Source of the DNA: Acidiphilium sp.
Lineage (GTDB): Bacteria > Pseudomonadota > Alphaproteobacteria > Acetobacterales > Acetobacteraceae
NCBI GenBank assembly: GCA_028688905.1
Contig: JAQTXH010000008.1
Location: 33,156 to 97,155, forward strand
Length of the DNA stretch: 64,000 nucleotides
Direction of reading: 5' to 3'
Each line of letters begins with the position of its first letter. The stretch's first letter is position 1. The notes under the pieces were generated by a model. It was not told the DNA's origin. It did no database searches and saw only the letters and a list, made by a program, of their open reading frames with translations. A program made the translations under genes and the position numbers. Below, one piece after another: positions 35,801 to 44,120 of the stretch.

Positions 35801-38138
35801 CCTCGCCCGCGCCGCCACGGGGGAATGGGACTGCATCATCATCACCCATTCCGCGTTCAAGTTCATCGCCGTGCCGGCCAGCTTCGAGCGCGCGATGCTC
35901 GAGGACCAGATCGCGGCGATGGAAGAAATCCTGACCAGCGTGGACAGCGACGACCGGATCAGCCGCAAGCGGATCGAACGGATCAAGGAGGGGTTCGAAG
36001 CCCGGCTCGACGCCCTGGGCAGCGACAAGGACGATCTGCTGACCATCGGTGAGATCGGCATCGACCAGATCATCGTCGATGAAGCCCAGGAGTTTCGTAA
36101 ACTCAGCTTCGCGACCAACATGGCGACGCTGAAGGGGGTCGATCCGAACGGCTCGCAACGCGCGTGGGATCTGTTCGTCAAGGCGCGGTTCGTCGCTCAG
36201 AAGAACCCCGACCGCGCCCTGCTGATGGCGAGCGGCACCCCGATCACCAATACGATGGGTGAACTCTACACGCTGCAACGCTTCTTTGCCGAAGATATCC
36301 TGACCCGGATGGGTTTGCAGCATTTCGACGGCTGGGCCGCTAACTTCGGGGACGCGCGCACCGATCTCGAACTCCAGCCGTCGGGCCTCTACAAGCCGGT
36401 CACGCGGTTCTCCGAATTCGTCAACGTGCCGGAACTGATCGACATCTTCCGCAGCTTCGCGGATGTCGTGCAGAAAGCCGACCTGCGCGAGTATCTGAAA
36501 CTCCCGCGGATCGCGACCGGCAAGCGCCAACTGGTCACGGCCGAGCCGAGCGCGGGGTTCCGCCAGTACCAGCGCTTCCTCGACCACCGGATCAAGGAGA
36601 TCGAGGCGCGGAAAGGCAAGCCGCAGAAGGGCGACGACATCCTGCTTTCGGTGATCACCGACGGCCGCCACGCAGCGATCGATCTGCGCCTGGTCACCCA
36701 GGGCCTCATGCCGGACCCGGACAGCAAGCTGAACGCCCTGATCGACAAGGTGTTCGAGATCTGGCGCGACACGGCGGAGCGCAGATACCTGCAGCCTGAC
36801 GGTGAAGAGTATCAGAACCACGGTGCCGGGCAGATGATCTTCTCCGATCTCGGCACGATGAACGTCGAGAAGACCCGTGGTTTCTCGGCGTATCGCTGGA
36901 TCAGGGATCAGCTGATCGCGCGCGGCGTGCCCGCGGCACAGATCGCCTTCATGCAGGATTACCGCAAGGCGGCGGACAAACAGCGGGTGGTCTCCGACTT
37001 CAACGCCGGACGGGTCCGGATCCTGATTGGATCGTCGCAGACCATGGGCACCGGCGTGAATGGCCAGAAGCGGCTGGTGGCGTTGCACCATCTCGATGTG
37101 CCGTGGCTGCCCTCGGACATCGAGCAGCGCGAGGGTCGGATCGAGCGGCAGGGCAACCAGAACGAGGAGATTGCGATCTACGCCTATGCGACGCAGACCA
37201 GCATGGATGCGACGATGTGGCAGAACAACGAGCGCAAGCAGCGCTTCATCGAAGCCTCGCTGTCGGGGGATCGCACGATCCGCCGGCTCGAAGACGCCGG
37301 GAGCCAGTCCAACCAGTTCGCCATGGCCAAGGCGATCGCCTCGGGGGATCAGCGCCTGATGCAGAAGGCGGGGCTGGAAGCCGAGCTTGCCCGACTCCGC
37401 CGCCTGAGTGACGCGCATATCGACAGCCAGATCTCGATCCGCCGGACGCTGAACGAGGCGCACTGGTCGATCAAATCCGCCACCAAGCGGATCGCGGGGT
37501 TGGAGCAGGATATCGTGCGGCGGATCGACACCACCGGCGATGCGTTCGCGATGATCCTGGGCGAGACCCAGTTCACCGAGCGCAAGCATGCCGGTTCCGC
37601 GCTGATCCGGACCATCATGGAAAGCGCCTGGGAGCAGAAGGAAGAGATCGCCGGCGAGATCGGCGGCTTCGAATTCAGCCTGCAGGTCCTGCGCAGCCGG
37701 AAGGGTTCGATCGACGACGCGAAGGTGATCCTGCACCTGACCGATCAGCGCCTCATGATCGACATGCCCGATGAGATGAACGCACTCGGGGTGATCGCCC
37801 GGGTCGAATCCGTGATCAACCGGCTGGAGATCCAGCGTGACCGGGCACAAGAGGACCTGATCAACGCCGAACACCGGATCAGCGAGTACCAGTCCCGCCT
37901 CGGCGTGCCCTTCGAGTTGCAGGGTGAGCTTGACGCCAAGATCGCGGAACTCGCGGCGATCGACAAGGCATTGGTCGCCACGGAGAGCGAGACCACCAGC
38001 GGCACCGAGCCAAACGCGAGCGGAGTAGGGGACCAACCCCCGGAATTCCCCGCCGAGTTCGCACGGCGTTCCGTGCTGGAGGACGATCCGACCGATGATG
38101 TCGGTGCGCCTGCGTCCGACGCCGATCAGGACGAATAG
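32886..38138 (+). CDS. Giant N6-adenine methylase/SNF2-type helicase (1750 residues)
   Basis: A polyvalent DNA-modifying enzyme. An N6-methyltransferase domain lies at about residues 170-370, with motif I RVLEPGCGTGLFLAL (near 204) and catalytic DLAIGNPPFSD (near 270). A middle region follows, then a superfamily 2 helicase: Walker A AHAVGAGKTFSMAAAV (near 903), DEAQ box IIVDEAQEFRKLSF (near 1065) and motif VI IEQREGRIERQGNQNEEIAI (near 1415). A coiled-coil tail has an acidic end. Such proteins are common on conjugative plasmids and phages (DarB-like) and are thought to methylate incoming DNA against restriction; activity here is inference. AAAGGATA precedes the ATG. It is the largest gene in the window and appears intact. 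Confidence 0.9.
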   Translation: MPINPFDQGGQLSLDLFGTTALTPADLINPVGLIRIPMKEDPVEDTDDSDTPEGQGGHPTRPGDHRRAKNFRLDGARNLAAGWKARAQDNLAAIRLLQLIETRNRPATPEEQAQLIKFCAFSSSELAQGVFRAAGSTSTSDADTNADEGFRAGWAEIGRDLETLVSPHERAGLMRATQYAHYTPEFIILALWAAVARLGYAGGRVLEPGCGTGLFLALAPDGIAANSHFTGIEADPVTARITRLLFPESQIRREDFTKAKLAGDFDLAIGNPPFSDRTQRLTEITPPTAMSLHDYFIARSIYHLSPGGIAAFVVSRWTMDKIDDTARTVITSKADLLGAVRLPAGAMRADAGTDVVVDLLVFRARADDEIPGPVNWIGTSEALPATGDEPAIAINRYFLDHPAQVLGTHDRTTSPYGLVYTCKGDTGPGLEAAIHAALAILPPGVHIPDPTRFRKPDEAVQPVYTGHAADGATIREGSYLVIRNRLHQVIDGIPTEIPVKQKNSKRDGMPLLSAQIIDGLIPIRDAVREVLRAQEADLPWQDAQQRLRLVYGRFVRIFGAINRMQVVTIADEETGKTRDIVRRPNLAPFADDPDVWLVASIEEYDPDTNLGRHGPIFDRRVIHPPAEPMIETATDALTVCLHDRGNVDPDYIAELLGTTAETVISLLPKAIFLNPESRRWETSDAYLSGPVRTKLAIARAAAVEDPRFESNVTALEAAQPVDLKPSEITARLGATWIPTKVIERFCTEIIGVTTRVNHVREVGSWTINTHAFAGVGACTTEWGTERRHAGHLLDDALNSQIPQIWDVWRDAGGSERRELNVVETEAAKEKLTKIKTAFQSWTWTDAERAETLCRIYNDLMNNLVPRHFDGSHLTLPGASSVISFYPHQKRVIWRIIADGATYIAHAVGAGKTFSMAAAVMEQKRLGMITKAMMVVPGHCLAQASREFLQLYPTARILVADETNFAKAKRQRFLARAATGEWDCIIITHSAFKFIAVPASFERAMLEDQIAAMEEILTSVDSDDRISRKRIERIKEGFEARLDALGSDKDDLLTIGEIGIDQIIVDEAQEFRKLSFATNMATLKGVDPNGSQRAWDLFVKARFVAQKNPDRALLMASGTPITNTMGELYTLQRFFAEDILTRMGLQHFDGWAANFGDARTDLELQPSGLYKPVTRFSEFVNVPELIDIFRSFADVVQKADLREYLKLPRIATGKRQLVTAEPSAGFRQYQRFLDHRIKEIEARKGKPQKGDDILLSVITDGRHAAIDLRLVTQGLMPDPDSKLNALIDKVFEIWRDTAERRYLQPDGEEYQNHGAGQMIFSDLGTMNVEKTRGFSAYRWIRDQLIARGVPAAQIAFMQDYRKAADKQRVVSDFNAGRVRILIGSSQTMGTGVNGQKRLVALHHLDVPWLPSDIEQREGRIERQGNQNEEIAIYAYATQTSMDATMWQNNERKQRFIEASLSGDRTIRRLEDAGSQSNQFAMAKAIASGDQRLMQKAGLEAELARLRRLSDAHIDSQISIRRTLNEAHWSIKSATKRIAGLEQDIVRRIDTTGDAFAMILGETQFTERKHAGSALIRTIMESAWEQKEEIAGEIGGFEFSLQVLRSRKGSIDDAKVILHLTDQRLMIDMPDEMNALGVIARVESVINRLEIQRDRAQEDLINAEHRISEYQSRLGVPFELQGELDAKIAELAAIDKALVATESETTSGTEPNASGVGDQPPEFPAEFARRSVLEDDPTDDVGAPASDADQDE

Positions 38139-38206
38139 GGGAGGGGAACCGCCCCCTCCCAACCCTTGCCACCGACACCGACACCGAGACCCGAAAGGAG
38201 TTCGCC

Positions 38207-38836
38207 ATGCTCCCCACCGTGCTTGCCCGCGCGATTCGCCTGCCCCTGCTGACCCCGGAGCCATTCACCCCCACGAAATGGGATGATGCGCCGATTAAAG
38301 CCAAATTCGGCAACCATCTGCTCCGGTTTATCGCGGAGGATTTCCCCGAGCATATGTTCACCCAGAAATTCTACGCTCGCCTGGCGAACACGTTTGGCCA
38401 TATTGCGCACTACAATAAGCACGGGTTCTGGAGCGAATTCTTCTTGACCCGTGAAACGAAGATCGAGTTCCTCGACCAGACGATCCGCCACCCCTGCTAT
38501 GGCGACCCGGCCTGGACCTACAGCGATGTGGAACGGGTCATCCGCGCCCGGCTGAAACAATCGGGCGTGATCGACTGGCACAGAAGATTGCTCGTGCAGG
38601 AAACCGAAGCACAGGAACGAGCCGAATACCAACGGCTCGCCCGGAAATTCGCCCCGAAACCAACTGACGGCACTCTTCCCGACCCAGAAGACACGACGAG
38701 TGCCGCACAAACGTATTTCCAAACGGAGATCGTGCCCGCCGATCGGACATCCGCGCAGCCGCATGCCCCATCGACCAGCCGTAGTTCTGTCACGGCACCG
38801 ATGAACGCCCAGCCGGACCTCTTCGCCGGCCTGTAG
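38207..38836 (+). CDS. Unknown plasmid protein
   Basis: 209 residues: MLPTVLARAIRLPLLTPEPF, then KAKFGNHLLRFIAEDFPEHM, TFGHIAHYNKHGFWSEFFL and DPAWTYSDVERVIRARLKQS, with a Pro/Thr-rich disordered C-terminus ending QPDLFAGL. That last motif resembles short partner-binding tails. AAAGGAG precedes the ATG 68 bases after the methylase/helicase, so they are likely co-transcribed. No known family. Confidence 0.65.
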   Translation: MLPTVLARAIRLPLLTPEPFTPTKWDDAPIKAKFGNHLLRFIAEDFPEHMFTQKFYARLANTFGHIAHYNKHGFWSEFFLTRETKIEFLDQTIRHPCYGDPAWTYSDVERVIRARLKQSGVIDWHRRLLVQETEAQERAEYQRLARKFAPKPTDGTLPDPEDTTSAAQTYFQTEIVPADRTSAQPHAPSTSRSSVTAPMNAQPDLFAGL

Positions 38837-38848
38837 CCCGCCTGCGAT

Positions 38849-39025
38849 CGCATGGTGCCGTTCCCGGCACCGCTGCGCTCCATCGCCACCTGCGCCACCC
38901 GGCCCCGCGCTGGCACCGTTCCGGCGCACCGCAGGGCAGGGCGGCTCGCCGGCAATGGTGCCGGTCCCGTCCCCATGCGCCGCTGATCCTGCTTCCAGAA
39001 CTGTCTGGAAGGAAAACGCAAACGA
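38849..39025 (+). promoter_or_regulatory. Structured leader before the ParB-like gene
   Basis: Outer stem CGCATGG (38849-38855) with CCATGCG (38973-38979). Inner hairpin GGTGCCG/CGGCACC. Terminal hairpin TTCCAG, loop AACTGT, CTGGAA (38993-39010), with the ribosome site GGAAGGA overlapping its end. Same architecture as the other leaders but different sequence. Confidence 0.6.
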
Positions 39026-40879
39026 ATGAAGGACATCCCGATGGACCTGAGACAGGTTGATCCCAAAACACTCGTGCCCAACCCCGCCAACCCCCGCCGG
39101 GTCAAACCCGACGAGGCCTACGAGGCCCAGCTCGCCGCCAACATCCGCGAGATCGGCCTGATCCAGCCGCCGATCGCCCGCGAGATCGACGGCAGACTGG
39201 TCATCAAGGCCGGTGACCGCCGCACCCGCGCCTGCATCGCGGCCGGGCTCACCACCATCCCGGTGCTGGTGCTCGACGGCGACGATGCCAATCACGACAG
39301 CATGCGCGCCTTCAGCGAGAACATCGTCCGCACCGGCCTCGGCACGGTCGACATGTGGCGCGCGATCGAAGCGCTCTGCGGCGACGGCTGGACCGATGAA
39401 GGCATTGCGACCGCGCTCGCTCTGCCGCCGCGGGTGATCAAGCGCCTGAAGCTCTGCGGCTCGATCCATCCCGCCATCCTCGATCAGATGGCCAAAGGCG
39501 ACGAACCCAACGAGCGCGACCTGCGCACCATCGCCAGCGCCTCGCGGGAGGATCAGGCGGAGGCCTGGAAGAAGCACAAGCCGAAGAAGACCGAGCTCAC
39601 CAGCTGGTGGGATTTTGCGCGGGCGCTGACCAAAACCCGGTTCTACGCCCGCGATGCGTCGTTCGACGCCAAGATCGCCGCAGCGAACGGCATCGTCTGG
39701 GAAGAGGATTTGTTCGGCCAGGACGGGGTGGACAATCGCTACACCACCCAAACCGAGGCGTATTTCAACGCGCAGCACGAGTATCTGACCAGAAAGCTGC
39801 CGAAGGGCCACGTCATCCTGCCGGTGAACGAGCACGGCGAACCGAAGCTGCCCGCCAAGGCGGTGAAGGTCTATGGCGACAAGCCTGGCAAAGGCGAGAC
39901 CGCCGGCCGCTTCGTCGACGAGCGTAGCGGCAAGATCGAAACGGTGATCTACCGCCTGCCCGAACCCAAACCGGTCCTGAAATCAAAGGCGAAGGGCAAG
40001 GCCCCGACCGCTGCCGGGGCAGGGGGTGCGACCGACGAAGCCGGCGATACAGGCGAGACCGAAAACGAGGCCGAGATCGTGCAGGCGAGTTCCCGCCCGC
40101 CGGTGACCAAGGAAGGCCTCAAGATGATCGGCGACTTCCAGACCGACGCGCTGCATGAAGCCCTGGATCAGGTCGAGATCGACGATCAGACCCTGATCGC
40201 CCTGCTGGTGATCGCCTTCGCCGGCACCAATGTGCAGGTCCGGACCGGCGAGAAGATCGAACCCGGCCAAGTCTACCACCGCCGTGAGACGATCGCCTAT
40301 CCCCTGATCTCCGGAGGCGTCCTGACCCTCGATCCCGAGACAATCCGCACCGGCGCGCGGGCGATGCTCAAGCACGCGCTCTGCCTGCGCGACGGTTTTG
40401 GGATGTTCTCCGGGCCGGTCGCACGTATCGCCGGCGAGACCGTCAACGCCCTCCAGTTCCTGCCCAACATGGCTACGCAGGAATTCCTCTCCTGCCTGTC
40501 CAAGCCCGAGATCGAACGGATCGGCAGCGCCAGCGGCGTCCTGCCCCGCCAGACCGGCAAGGCAACCCGCGCCGCGGTGGTCGATCGGTTCAAGACCGAG
40601 CGGTTCATCTACCCCGGTGCGGCTTTTGCACTCACGGCGGACGAAGCCGCGAAACTCGCCGAAAGCCATGCGCGGGACGCCGACTATCTCGGTTCCGATG
40701 ATGACGGCATCGAAGACGGGGGCGATGACCACGAGGAAGGCGACGCCGAACGCTCGACGGAGGACCCCGACCCCGCGGAAGATGACGAGGACAACGCCGA
40801 TCCGAAGGAAGATCCGACCGACCTCAATGCACCCGTATCCGGAACGCCCGCCGAAATCGAGCAGATCGCAGCGGAATAA
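39026..40879 (+). CDS. ParB/RepB/Spo0J-domain protein (617 residues)
   Basis: The N-terminal ParB CTPase domain is clear: RQVDPKTLVPNPANPRRVKP, IREIGLIQPPIAREIDGRLV, IKAGDRRTRACIAAG (the GERR-type box) and MRAFSENIVRTGLGTVDMWR. The helix-turn-helix WTDEGIATALALPPRVIKRL follows. The C-terminal 400 residues are specific to plasmid ParB-like proteins and end in a very acidic tail (around 545-600). There is no adjacent ParA, so this is probably not a segregation protein but one of the orphan ParB-like proteins typical of plasmid leading regions. The ATG at 39026 is preferred over the internal ATG at 39041. Confidence 0.86.
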   Translation: MKDIPMDLRQVDPKTLVPNPANPRRVKPDEAYEAQLAANIREIGLIQPPIAREIDGRLVIKAGDRRTRACIAAGLTTIPVLVLDGDDANHDSMRAFSENIVRTGLGTVDMWRAIEALCGDGWTDEGIATALALPPRVIKRLKLCGSIHPAILDQMAKGDEPNERDLRTIASASREDQAEAWKKHKPKKTELTSWWDFARALTKTRFYARDASFDAKIAAANGIVWEEDLFGQDGVDNRYTTQTEAYFNAQHEYLTRKLPKGHVILPVNEHGEPKLPAKAVKVYGDKPGKGETAGRFVDERSGKIETVIYRLPEPKPVLKSKAKGKAPTAAGAGGATDEAGDTGETENEAEIVQASSRPPVTKEGLKMIGDFQTDALHEALDQVEIDDQTLIALLVIAFAGTNVQVRTGEKIEPGQVYHRRETIAYPLISGGVLTLDPETIRTGARAMLKHALCLRDGFGMFSGPVARIAGETVNALQFLPNMATQEFLSCLSKPEIERIGSASGVLPRQTGKATRAAVVDRFKTERFIYPGAAFALTADEAAKLAESHARDADYLGSDDDGIEDGGDDHEEGDAERSTEDPDPAEDDEDNADPKEDPTDLNAPVSGTPAEIEQIAAE

Positions 40880-40900
40880 TCCCCATCCACCCCCAAGCGA

Positions 40901-40928
40901 TCGTGCCGGGCCCGAAAGCCCGGCACGA
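40901..40928 (+). terminator. Hairpin between the ParB-like gene and DUF2958 gene
   Basis: TCGTGCCGGGC (40901-40911) and GCCCGGCACGA (40918-40928) form a perfect 11-pair stem. It abuts GGAGG, the ribosome site of the next gene, so it may end the upstream transcript or act as a short leader for the downstream one. Confidence 0.5.
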
Positions 40929-40938
40929 GGAGGCAATG

Positions 40939-41289
40939 ATGCTCATCACTGACGAACAACGCGCGGCGATGCTCGCCAACGGCCGCGAATACGCCCGCAA
41001 CCCGGCCTTCAACCCGGTTCCTGTCGTGAAACTGTTCGACCCGCTCGGCAGCGGAACCTGGCTGCTGACCGATCTTAATCCGGAGGACCCTGATATCGCA
41101 GCAGGATTATGCGATCTCGGCTTCGGATTTCCGGAATTGGGAAGTGTCAGGATCTCGGAACTGGAAGCGGTCAGGACGATGCCGATCCGGCGCGGCATCG
41201 GGATCGAACAGGACCGGTTTTTCAGGCCGACCAAGACGATTACCGATTACGCCGACGAGGCACGCCGGAACCAGCGGATTTCCGGATAG
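40939..41289 (+). CDS. DUF2958-family plasmid protein
   Basis: 116 residues: MLITDEQRAAMLANGREYAR, VPVVKLFDPLGSGTWLLTDL, NPEDPDIAAGLCDLGFGFPE and LGSVRISELEAVRTMPIRRG. This is the DUF2958 pattern found on many conjugative plasmids and integrative elements, usually near antirestriction and ParB genes. No activity is known. The ATG at 40939 is preferred to 40936 because AGGAGG is then 5 bases away. Confidence 0.82.
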   Translation: MLITDEQRAAMLANGREYARNPAFNPVPVVKLFDPLGSGTWLLTDLNPEDPDIAAGLCDLGFGFPELGSVRISELEAVRTMPIRRGIGIEQDRFFRPTKTITDYADEARRNQRISG

Positions 41290-41321
41290 GTCGGATATGC
41301 GCTTGAGCCGAACAACCTATA

Positions 41322-41350
41322 TTGACGGGGGCATTGAACTGACTATCTAT
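41322..41350 (+). promoter_or_regulatory. Sigma70-type promoter of the toxin-antitoxin pair
   Basis: TTGACG (41322-41327), a 16-base spacer, then TATCTAT (41344-41350), 30 bases before the antitoxin ATG. It lies in an AT-richer patch unlike the surrounding GC-rich array. Confidence 0.55.
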
Positions 41351-41379
41351 ATGACCAGAATAAGCGGAGATGATTCCAC

Positions 41380-41637
41380 ATGAACAGTTGGCCAGTTCAG
41401 GATGCGAAGGCGCGCTTTAGCGAACTTCTCGAGACCTGCATGAAATCGGGACCGCAGTTGGTGACCAAGCGGGGAACCGATATGGCCGTTTTGGTGCCGG
41501 TCCGTGAGTGGAAACGGTTGCAGAGCGCGGGGAAGCCATCCTTGAAGCAACTGCTTCTGACGCCAGACGCACGAGGAGAGATTGTGGTTTCCGTCCGGGG
41601 GAAGTCAAAGCGCCGTGAGCCGGTTGATCCCGGTTGA
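41380..41637 (+). CDS. Phd/YefM-type antitoxin
   Basis: 85 residues with the Phd/YefM fold: MNSWPVQDAKARFSELLETC, then PQLVTKRGTDMAVLVPVREW. The N-terminal half dimerises and binds the promoter, while the flexible C-terminal half (LLLTPDARGEIVVSVRGKSK) neutralises the toxin. Preceded by its own promoter. Its TGA is followed without a gap by the toxin ATG. Confidence 0.88.
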   Translation: MNSWPVQDAKARFSELLETCMKSGPQLVTKRGTDMAVLVPVREWKRLQSAGKPSLKQLLLTPDARGEIVVSVRGKSKRREPVDPG

Positions 41638-42054
41638 ATGGTTCAGTTCCTCCTTGATACCAATGTGGTGTCCGAACTCAGGCGTGTCCGGCCCCATGGG
41701 GCTGTCGTCAGTTGGATTGAATCCATAGCCGCCGATGATCTGTTCCTTTCGGTGGTGACCATCGGAGAAATTCAAGCGGGGATCGAGATCACCCGTGAGC
41801 AGGATCCGGGCAAGGCAGCCGATATCGAGACGTGGCTTGATCAGGTCGCCGAATCATACAACGTCGTGCCAATCACTGGGCCGGTTTTTCGGTGCTGGGC
41901 GAAATTGATGCACCGGCAGTCGAGTGAACTCATCGAGGACGGTTTGATCGCTGCGAGTGCAATTGTCCACAATCTCGTTGTTGCAACACGGAATGTCAGG
42001 GATTTTGCAAGCTTCAAAGTTAAGGTTATTGATCCCTTCAACCTTCCGGCTTGA
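41638..42054 (+). CDS. PIN-domain toxin (VapC/FitB-like)
   Basis: 138 residues with the PIN nuclease acidic set: MVQFLLDTNVVSELRR (Asp 7), LSVVTIGEIQAGIEI (Glu in TIGEI), SSELIEDGLIAASAIVHNLV and VATRNVRDFASF (Asp residues). VapC-type toxins cut tRNA or rRNA. Start abuts the antitoxin stop. Together the two form a plasmid-stabilising toxin-antitoxin module inserted in the array. Confidence 0.88.
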   Translation: MVQFLLDTNVVSELRRVRPHGAVVSWIESIAADDLFLSVVTIGEIQAGIEITREQDPGKAADIETWLDQVAESYNVVPITGPVFRCWAKLMHRQSSELIEDGLIAASAIVHNLVVATRNVRDFASFKVKVIDPFNLPA

Positions 42055-42321
42055 AATCGCCGAAGGGGGAATTGCGGGAACTCCGAATTACCCATCCATA
42101 TCAAGGCCGAAAGCGACAACCAAGCTATAAAATTCAAAAACCACAGCAACCCCGTGGACTTCGACGCTGCATCCAACCAGCTTCAACCAAAACTGAACCG
42201 ATCGATGAACGAATGGAGCAAATGGAAATATCACCGATCTCAATGCAAAAAATGACTACCTCGGCCCAAATCGAACAATAATATCAGAACTTTTTCAACC
42301 CCATAGAAGGTAAAATGAGCC
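42055..42321. other. AT-rich stretch with a possible remnant frame
   Basis: No complete gene. A + frame without a start reads IHIKAESDNQAIKFKNHSNP, DFDAASNQLQPKLNRSMNEW and SKWKYHRSQCKK to a TGA near 42258. It is hydrophilic and protein-like, but no family is recognised. GC content is far below the plasmid average, indicating recent import. Confidence 0.25.
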
Positions 42322-42471
42322 ATGTCAGACCACACTCTTGCAGACGCTATATTTATAGGCGGAAATGAATTGATAATGGTTTTTCTCCTCATTGTTGGAG
42401 TAAAAATGCATCAAATAAATGAGAAAAAAATGAGAAAAAAAAATGAGAAAAAGAACGAAACAACAGAATAA
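42322..42471 (+). CDS. Small membrane protein, 49 residues
   Basis: MSDHTLADAIFIGGNELIMV, then FLLIVGVKMHQINEKKMR and a Lys/Asn/Glu-rich tail. One short membrane helix (residues 18-30) is followed by a very basic cytosolic coil. AGAAGG lies about 11 bases upstream. Strongly AT-rich compared with neighbours. It resembles in style the small membrane proteins at 44580 and 47512 that also sit beside the ssb region. Function unknown; it could be a small toxin-like peptide, which is speculation. Confidence 0.45.
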   Translation: MSDHTLADAIFIGGNELIMVFLLIVGVKMHQINEKKMRKKNEKKNETTE

Positions 42472-42477
42472 ATATAT

Positions 42478-42700
42478 CTACGGTTGAATCAAGATAAATC
42501 CCGTCCGGTTTAACCGACCAATCCAATTCATAACAAAATATTTGACCATCCGGGAGAGCAGGATAAGATCAGACTCGCGCTTCATTATGTTGCTGTAAAA
42601 TCGCCAGTCATAATCAACAATAATCCTGGCGAGTTTCCATAAGATATCTTCTGCGTCAATTGATACAGACGAAAAATATAGCGAATTATTGATAATTATT
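42478..42700 (-). pseudogene. Possible 3' remnant of a minus-strand gene
   Basis: Between the small membrane gene and the ssb leader the minus strand encodes SSVSIDAEDILWKLARIIVD, YDWRFYSNIMKRESDLILLS, then YFVMNWIGRLNRTGFILIQP with a stop near 42480. The frame is open into the ssb leader but changes character abruptly at 42700, where the duplicated leader begins, so the 5' part was probably lost there. AT-rich. No family recognised. Confidence 0.3.
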
Positions 42701-42947
42701 AGCGCCTGCGGCGCTGTCGTCAACTGTCCACGCCAACAACGCCCTCGTGTTTCTGCGGTCTGAACCGGGACCGGCCAGCCGGTCAAGGCCGCTCGCAAGC
42801 TCGCGCCGCCCAAGAGCGGTTCGGGCGCGATAGAGCGCCCTCTGCCCTGACCGCCCGCCCGGCCCGGTTCTCCTCGACCGCACACGAGGGACGTCGCTGG
42901 CAACGGCCAGCCGCCTCCCGCGTGATGACATGAAAATGGAGATTGAA
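42701..42947 (+). promoter_or_regulatory. Structured leader of ssb copy 1
   Basis: Starts with the hairpin AGCGCC-TGC-GGCGCT (42701-42715). The outer stem GAACCGGG (42762-42769) with CCCGGTTC (42863-42870) encloses ACCGGC/GCCGGT (42770-42783) and GGGCGC/GCGCCC (42823-42840). The whole leader and the first 200 bases of ssb are repeated at 46831. A third, diverged copy is at 49500. Confidence 0.7.
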
Positions 42948-43436
42948 ATGGCTGGATCAATGAACCGCGTCACCCTGATCGGCAACCTGGGCCAGGACCC
43001 GGAAATCAGCACCACGCAGACAGGCGGGAAAGTCGCCTCGATGTCGCTGGCGACGAACGAAAGCTGGATCGACAAGCGCAGCGGCGAACGGCAGGAACGC
43101 ACCGAATGGCACAAGATCGTCGTCTGGAACGAGGGCCTGATCGGCACGATCGAACGCTGTGTCCACAAGGGCAGCAAAGTGCTGGTGGAGGGCATGCTGA
43201 AGACCCAGAAATGGGTCGATCAGTCAGGAACCGAACGCTACACGACCAAGGTGGTCCTGAGCGGCTTCAACAGCCAGCTGATCCTGCTCGACCCCCCGAA
43301 CGGTACCGGACGGCAGCAGGGCGAACGCACCGCCGCACTCCGCCCGCGCGAGACCGCTGGCACAACGGGCGGCTTCACACCAGGTGCGGGGGCCGATCTC
43401 GACGACGAGATCCCGTTCGCCCCGTGCGTCGACTGA
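42948..43436 (+). CDS. ssb: Single-stranded DNA-binding protein, copy 1
   Basis: 162 residues with the OB fold: MNRVTLIGNLGQDPEISTTQ, VASMSLATNESWIDKRSGER, TEWHKIVVWNEGLIG, then VLVEGMLKTQKWVDQSGTER. The tail holds DDEIPF, the acidic tip that recruits DNA-processing proteins, here followed by five extra residues (APCVD). GGAG at good spacing favours the ATG at 42948 over 42930. A plasmid-coded SSB coats the entering strand in a recipient and suppresses SOS. Preceded by a structured leader. Confidence 0.95.
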   Translation: MAGSMNRVTLIGNLGQDPEISTTQTGGKVASMSLATNESWIDKRSGERQERTEWHKIVVWNEGLIGTIERCVHKGSKVLVEGMLKTQKWVDQSGTERYTTKVVLSGFNSQLILLDPPNGTGRQQGERTAALRPRETAGTTGGFTPGAGADLDDEIPFAPCVD

Positions 43437-43448
43437 CCCGCGAAGTTC

Positions 43449-43476
43449 GGGCGATCGGCCACTTGGCCGATCGCCC
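43449..43476 (+). terminator. Terminator-like hairpin after ssb copy 1
   Basis: GGGCGATCGGCC (43449-43460), loop ACTT, GGCCGATCGCCC (43465-43476): a perfect 12-pair stem 12 bases after the ssb stop. No T-run follows. Confidence 0.55.
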
Positions 43477-43516
43477 ACGCGCGCCTTCGCTTCATCCCCC
43501 TCGACAGGAGACGACC

Positions 43517-43750
43517 ATGCCTCACCCCATCGCACCGGGCTTCGTGACCGAAACCGAAATCCGCCAACTCGCCACTCTGCTGAACGCCAACCGTTACCCC
43601 GACCATCACGTCCTCATGATCACCGCCGGCGATCTGCGGCGGTTCTGCACCACCGCCATGATCGGTGCCCGCCTGATCGAAGCCAGCGCGGATCTCGCAT
43701 TCGACTATGGCTTCACGCCGACGCGGGACGACACCGCCGACGTCGGCTGA
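43517..43750 (+). CDS. Unknown small plasmid protein
   Basis: 77 residues: MPHPIAPGFVTETEIRQLAT, LLNANRYPDHHVLMITAGDL, RRFCTTAMIGARLIEASADL. Mostly helical with a central His pair. GACAGGAG precedes the ATG. The larger frame reading over it from 43106 is a shadow of ssb. No family known; it may be co-transcribed with the next two small genes. Confidence 0.6.
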   Translation: MPHPIAPGFVTETEIRQLATLLNANRYPDHHVLMITAGDLRRFCTTAMIGARLIEASADLAFDYGFTPTRDDTADVG

Positions 43751-43802
43751 CCTCCTCCCGGCCGGGTGGAACCCGCTCACACCCCCAGAAAGGATCTATC
43801 CG

Positions 43803-44120
43803 ATGCCATGCACAATCACTCTGAGCGCGATCCCCGGCCGCAAGACCCACTTCGGCATGACCCTCGCGCTGACGGGAAAATCCCTCGATCGCAAAACGAT
43901 CGAGGTGGTCAGCACCGTCAACGACATCCGCAGCGCCGTCGCCGATTTCGGGCGGGCAGTCCACGAGGCTCACCCGGAAGAATCATTCTACGTCTCAGTC
44001 TCGATCGCGAAAGGCTGCCGCAAACCGAACGGCTACGACGCGGCGGACAAGAATGATGGTCTTGGCGAGCGCACTTACCTGAAAATGGAGGAGACCGCGC
44101 CATGCCCCGCCACCAGATGA
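43803..44120 (+). CDS. Unknown small plasmid protein
   Basis: 105 residues: MPCTITLSAIPGRKTHFGMT, LALTGKSLDRKTIEVVSTVN, DIRSAVADFGRAVHEAHPEE, then SFYVSVSIAKGCRKPNGYD. A beta-rich first half and a helix-strand second half suggest a compact domain. AGAAAGGATC precedes the ATG at 43803. Its end overlaps the next gene by 19 bases. Function unknown. Confidence 0.62.
   Translation: MPCTITLSAIPGRKTHFGMTLALTGKSLDRKTIEVVSTVNDIRSAVADFGRAVHEAHPEESFYVSVSIAKGCRKPNGYDAADKNDGLGERTYLKMEETAPCPATR

Noticed and set aside
35325..38264. Minus-strand frame of 979 codons and the 814-codon frame at 32814-35258
   Set aside because: Both are antisense to the methylase/helicase, which has all expected motifs. Long antisense frames are common in GC-rich genes.
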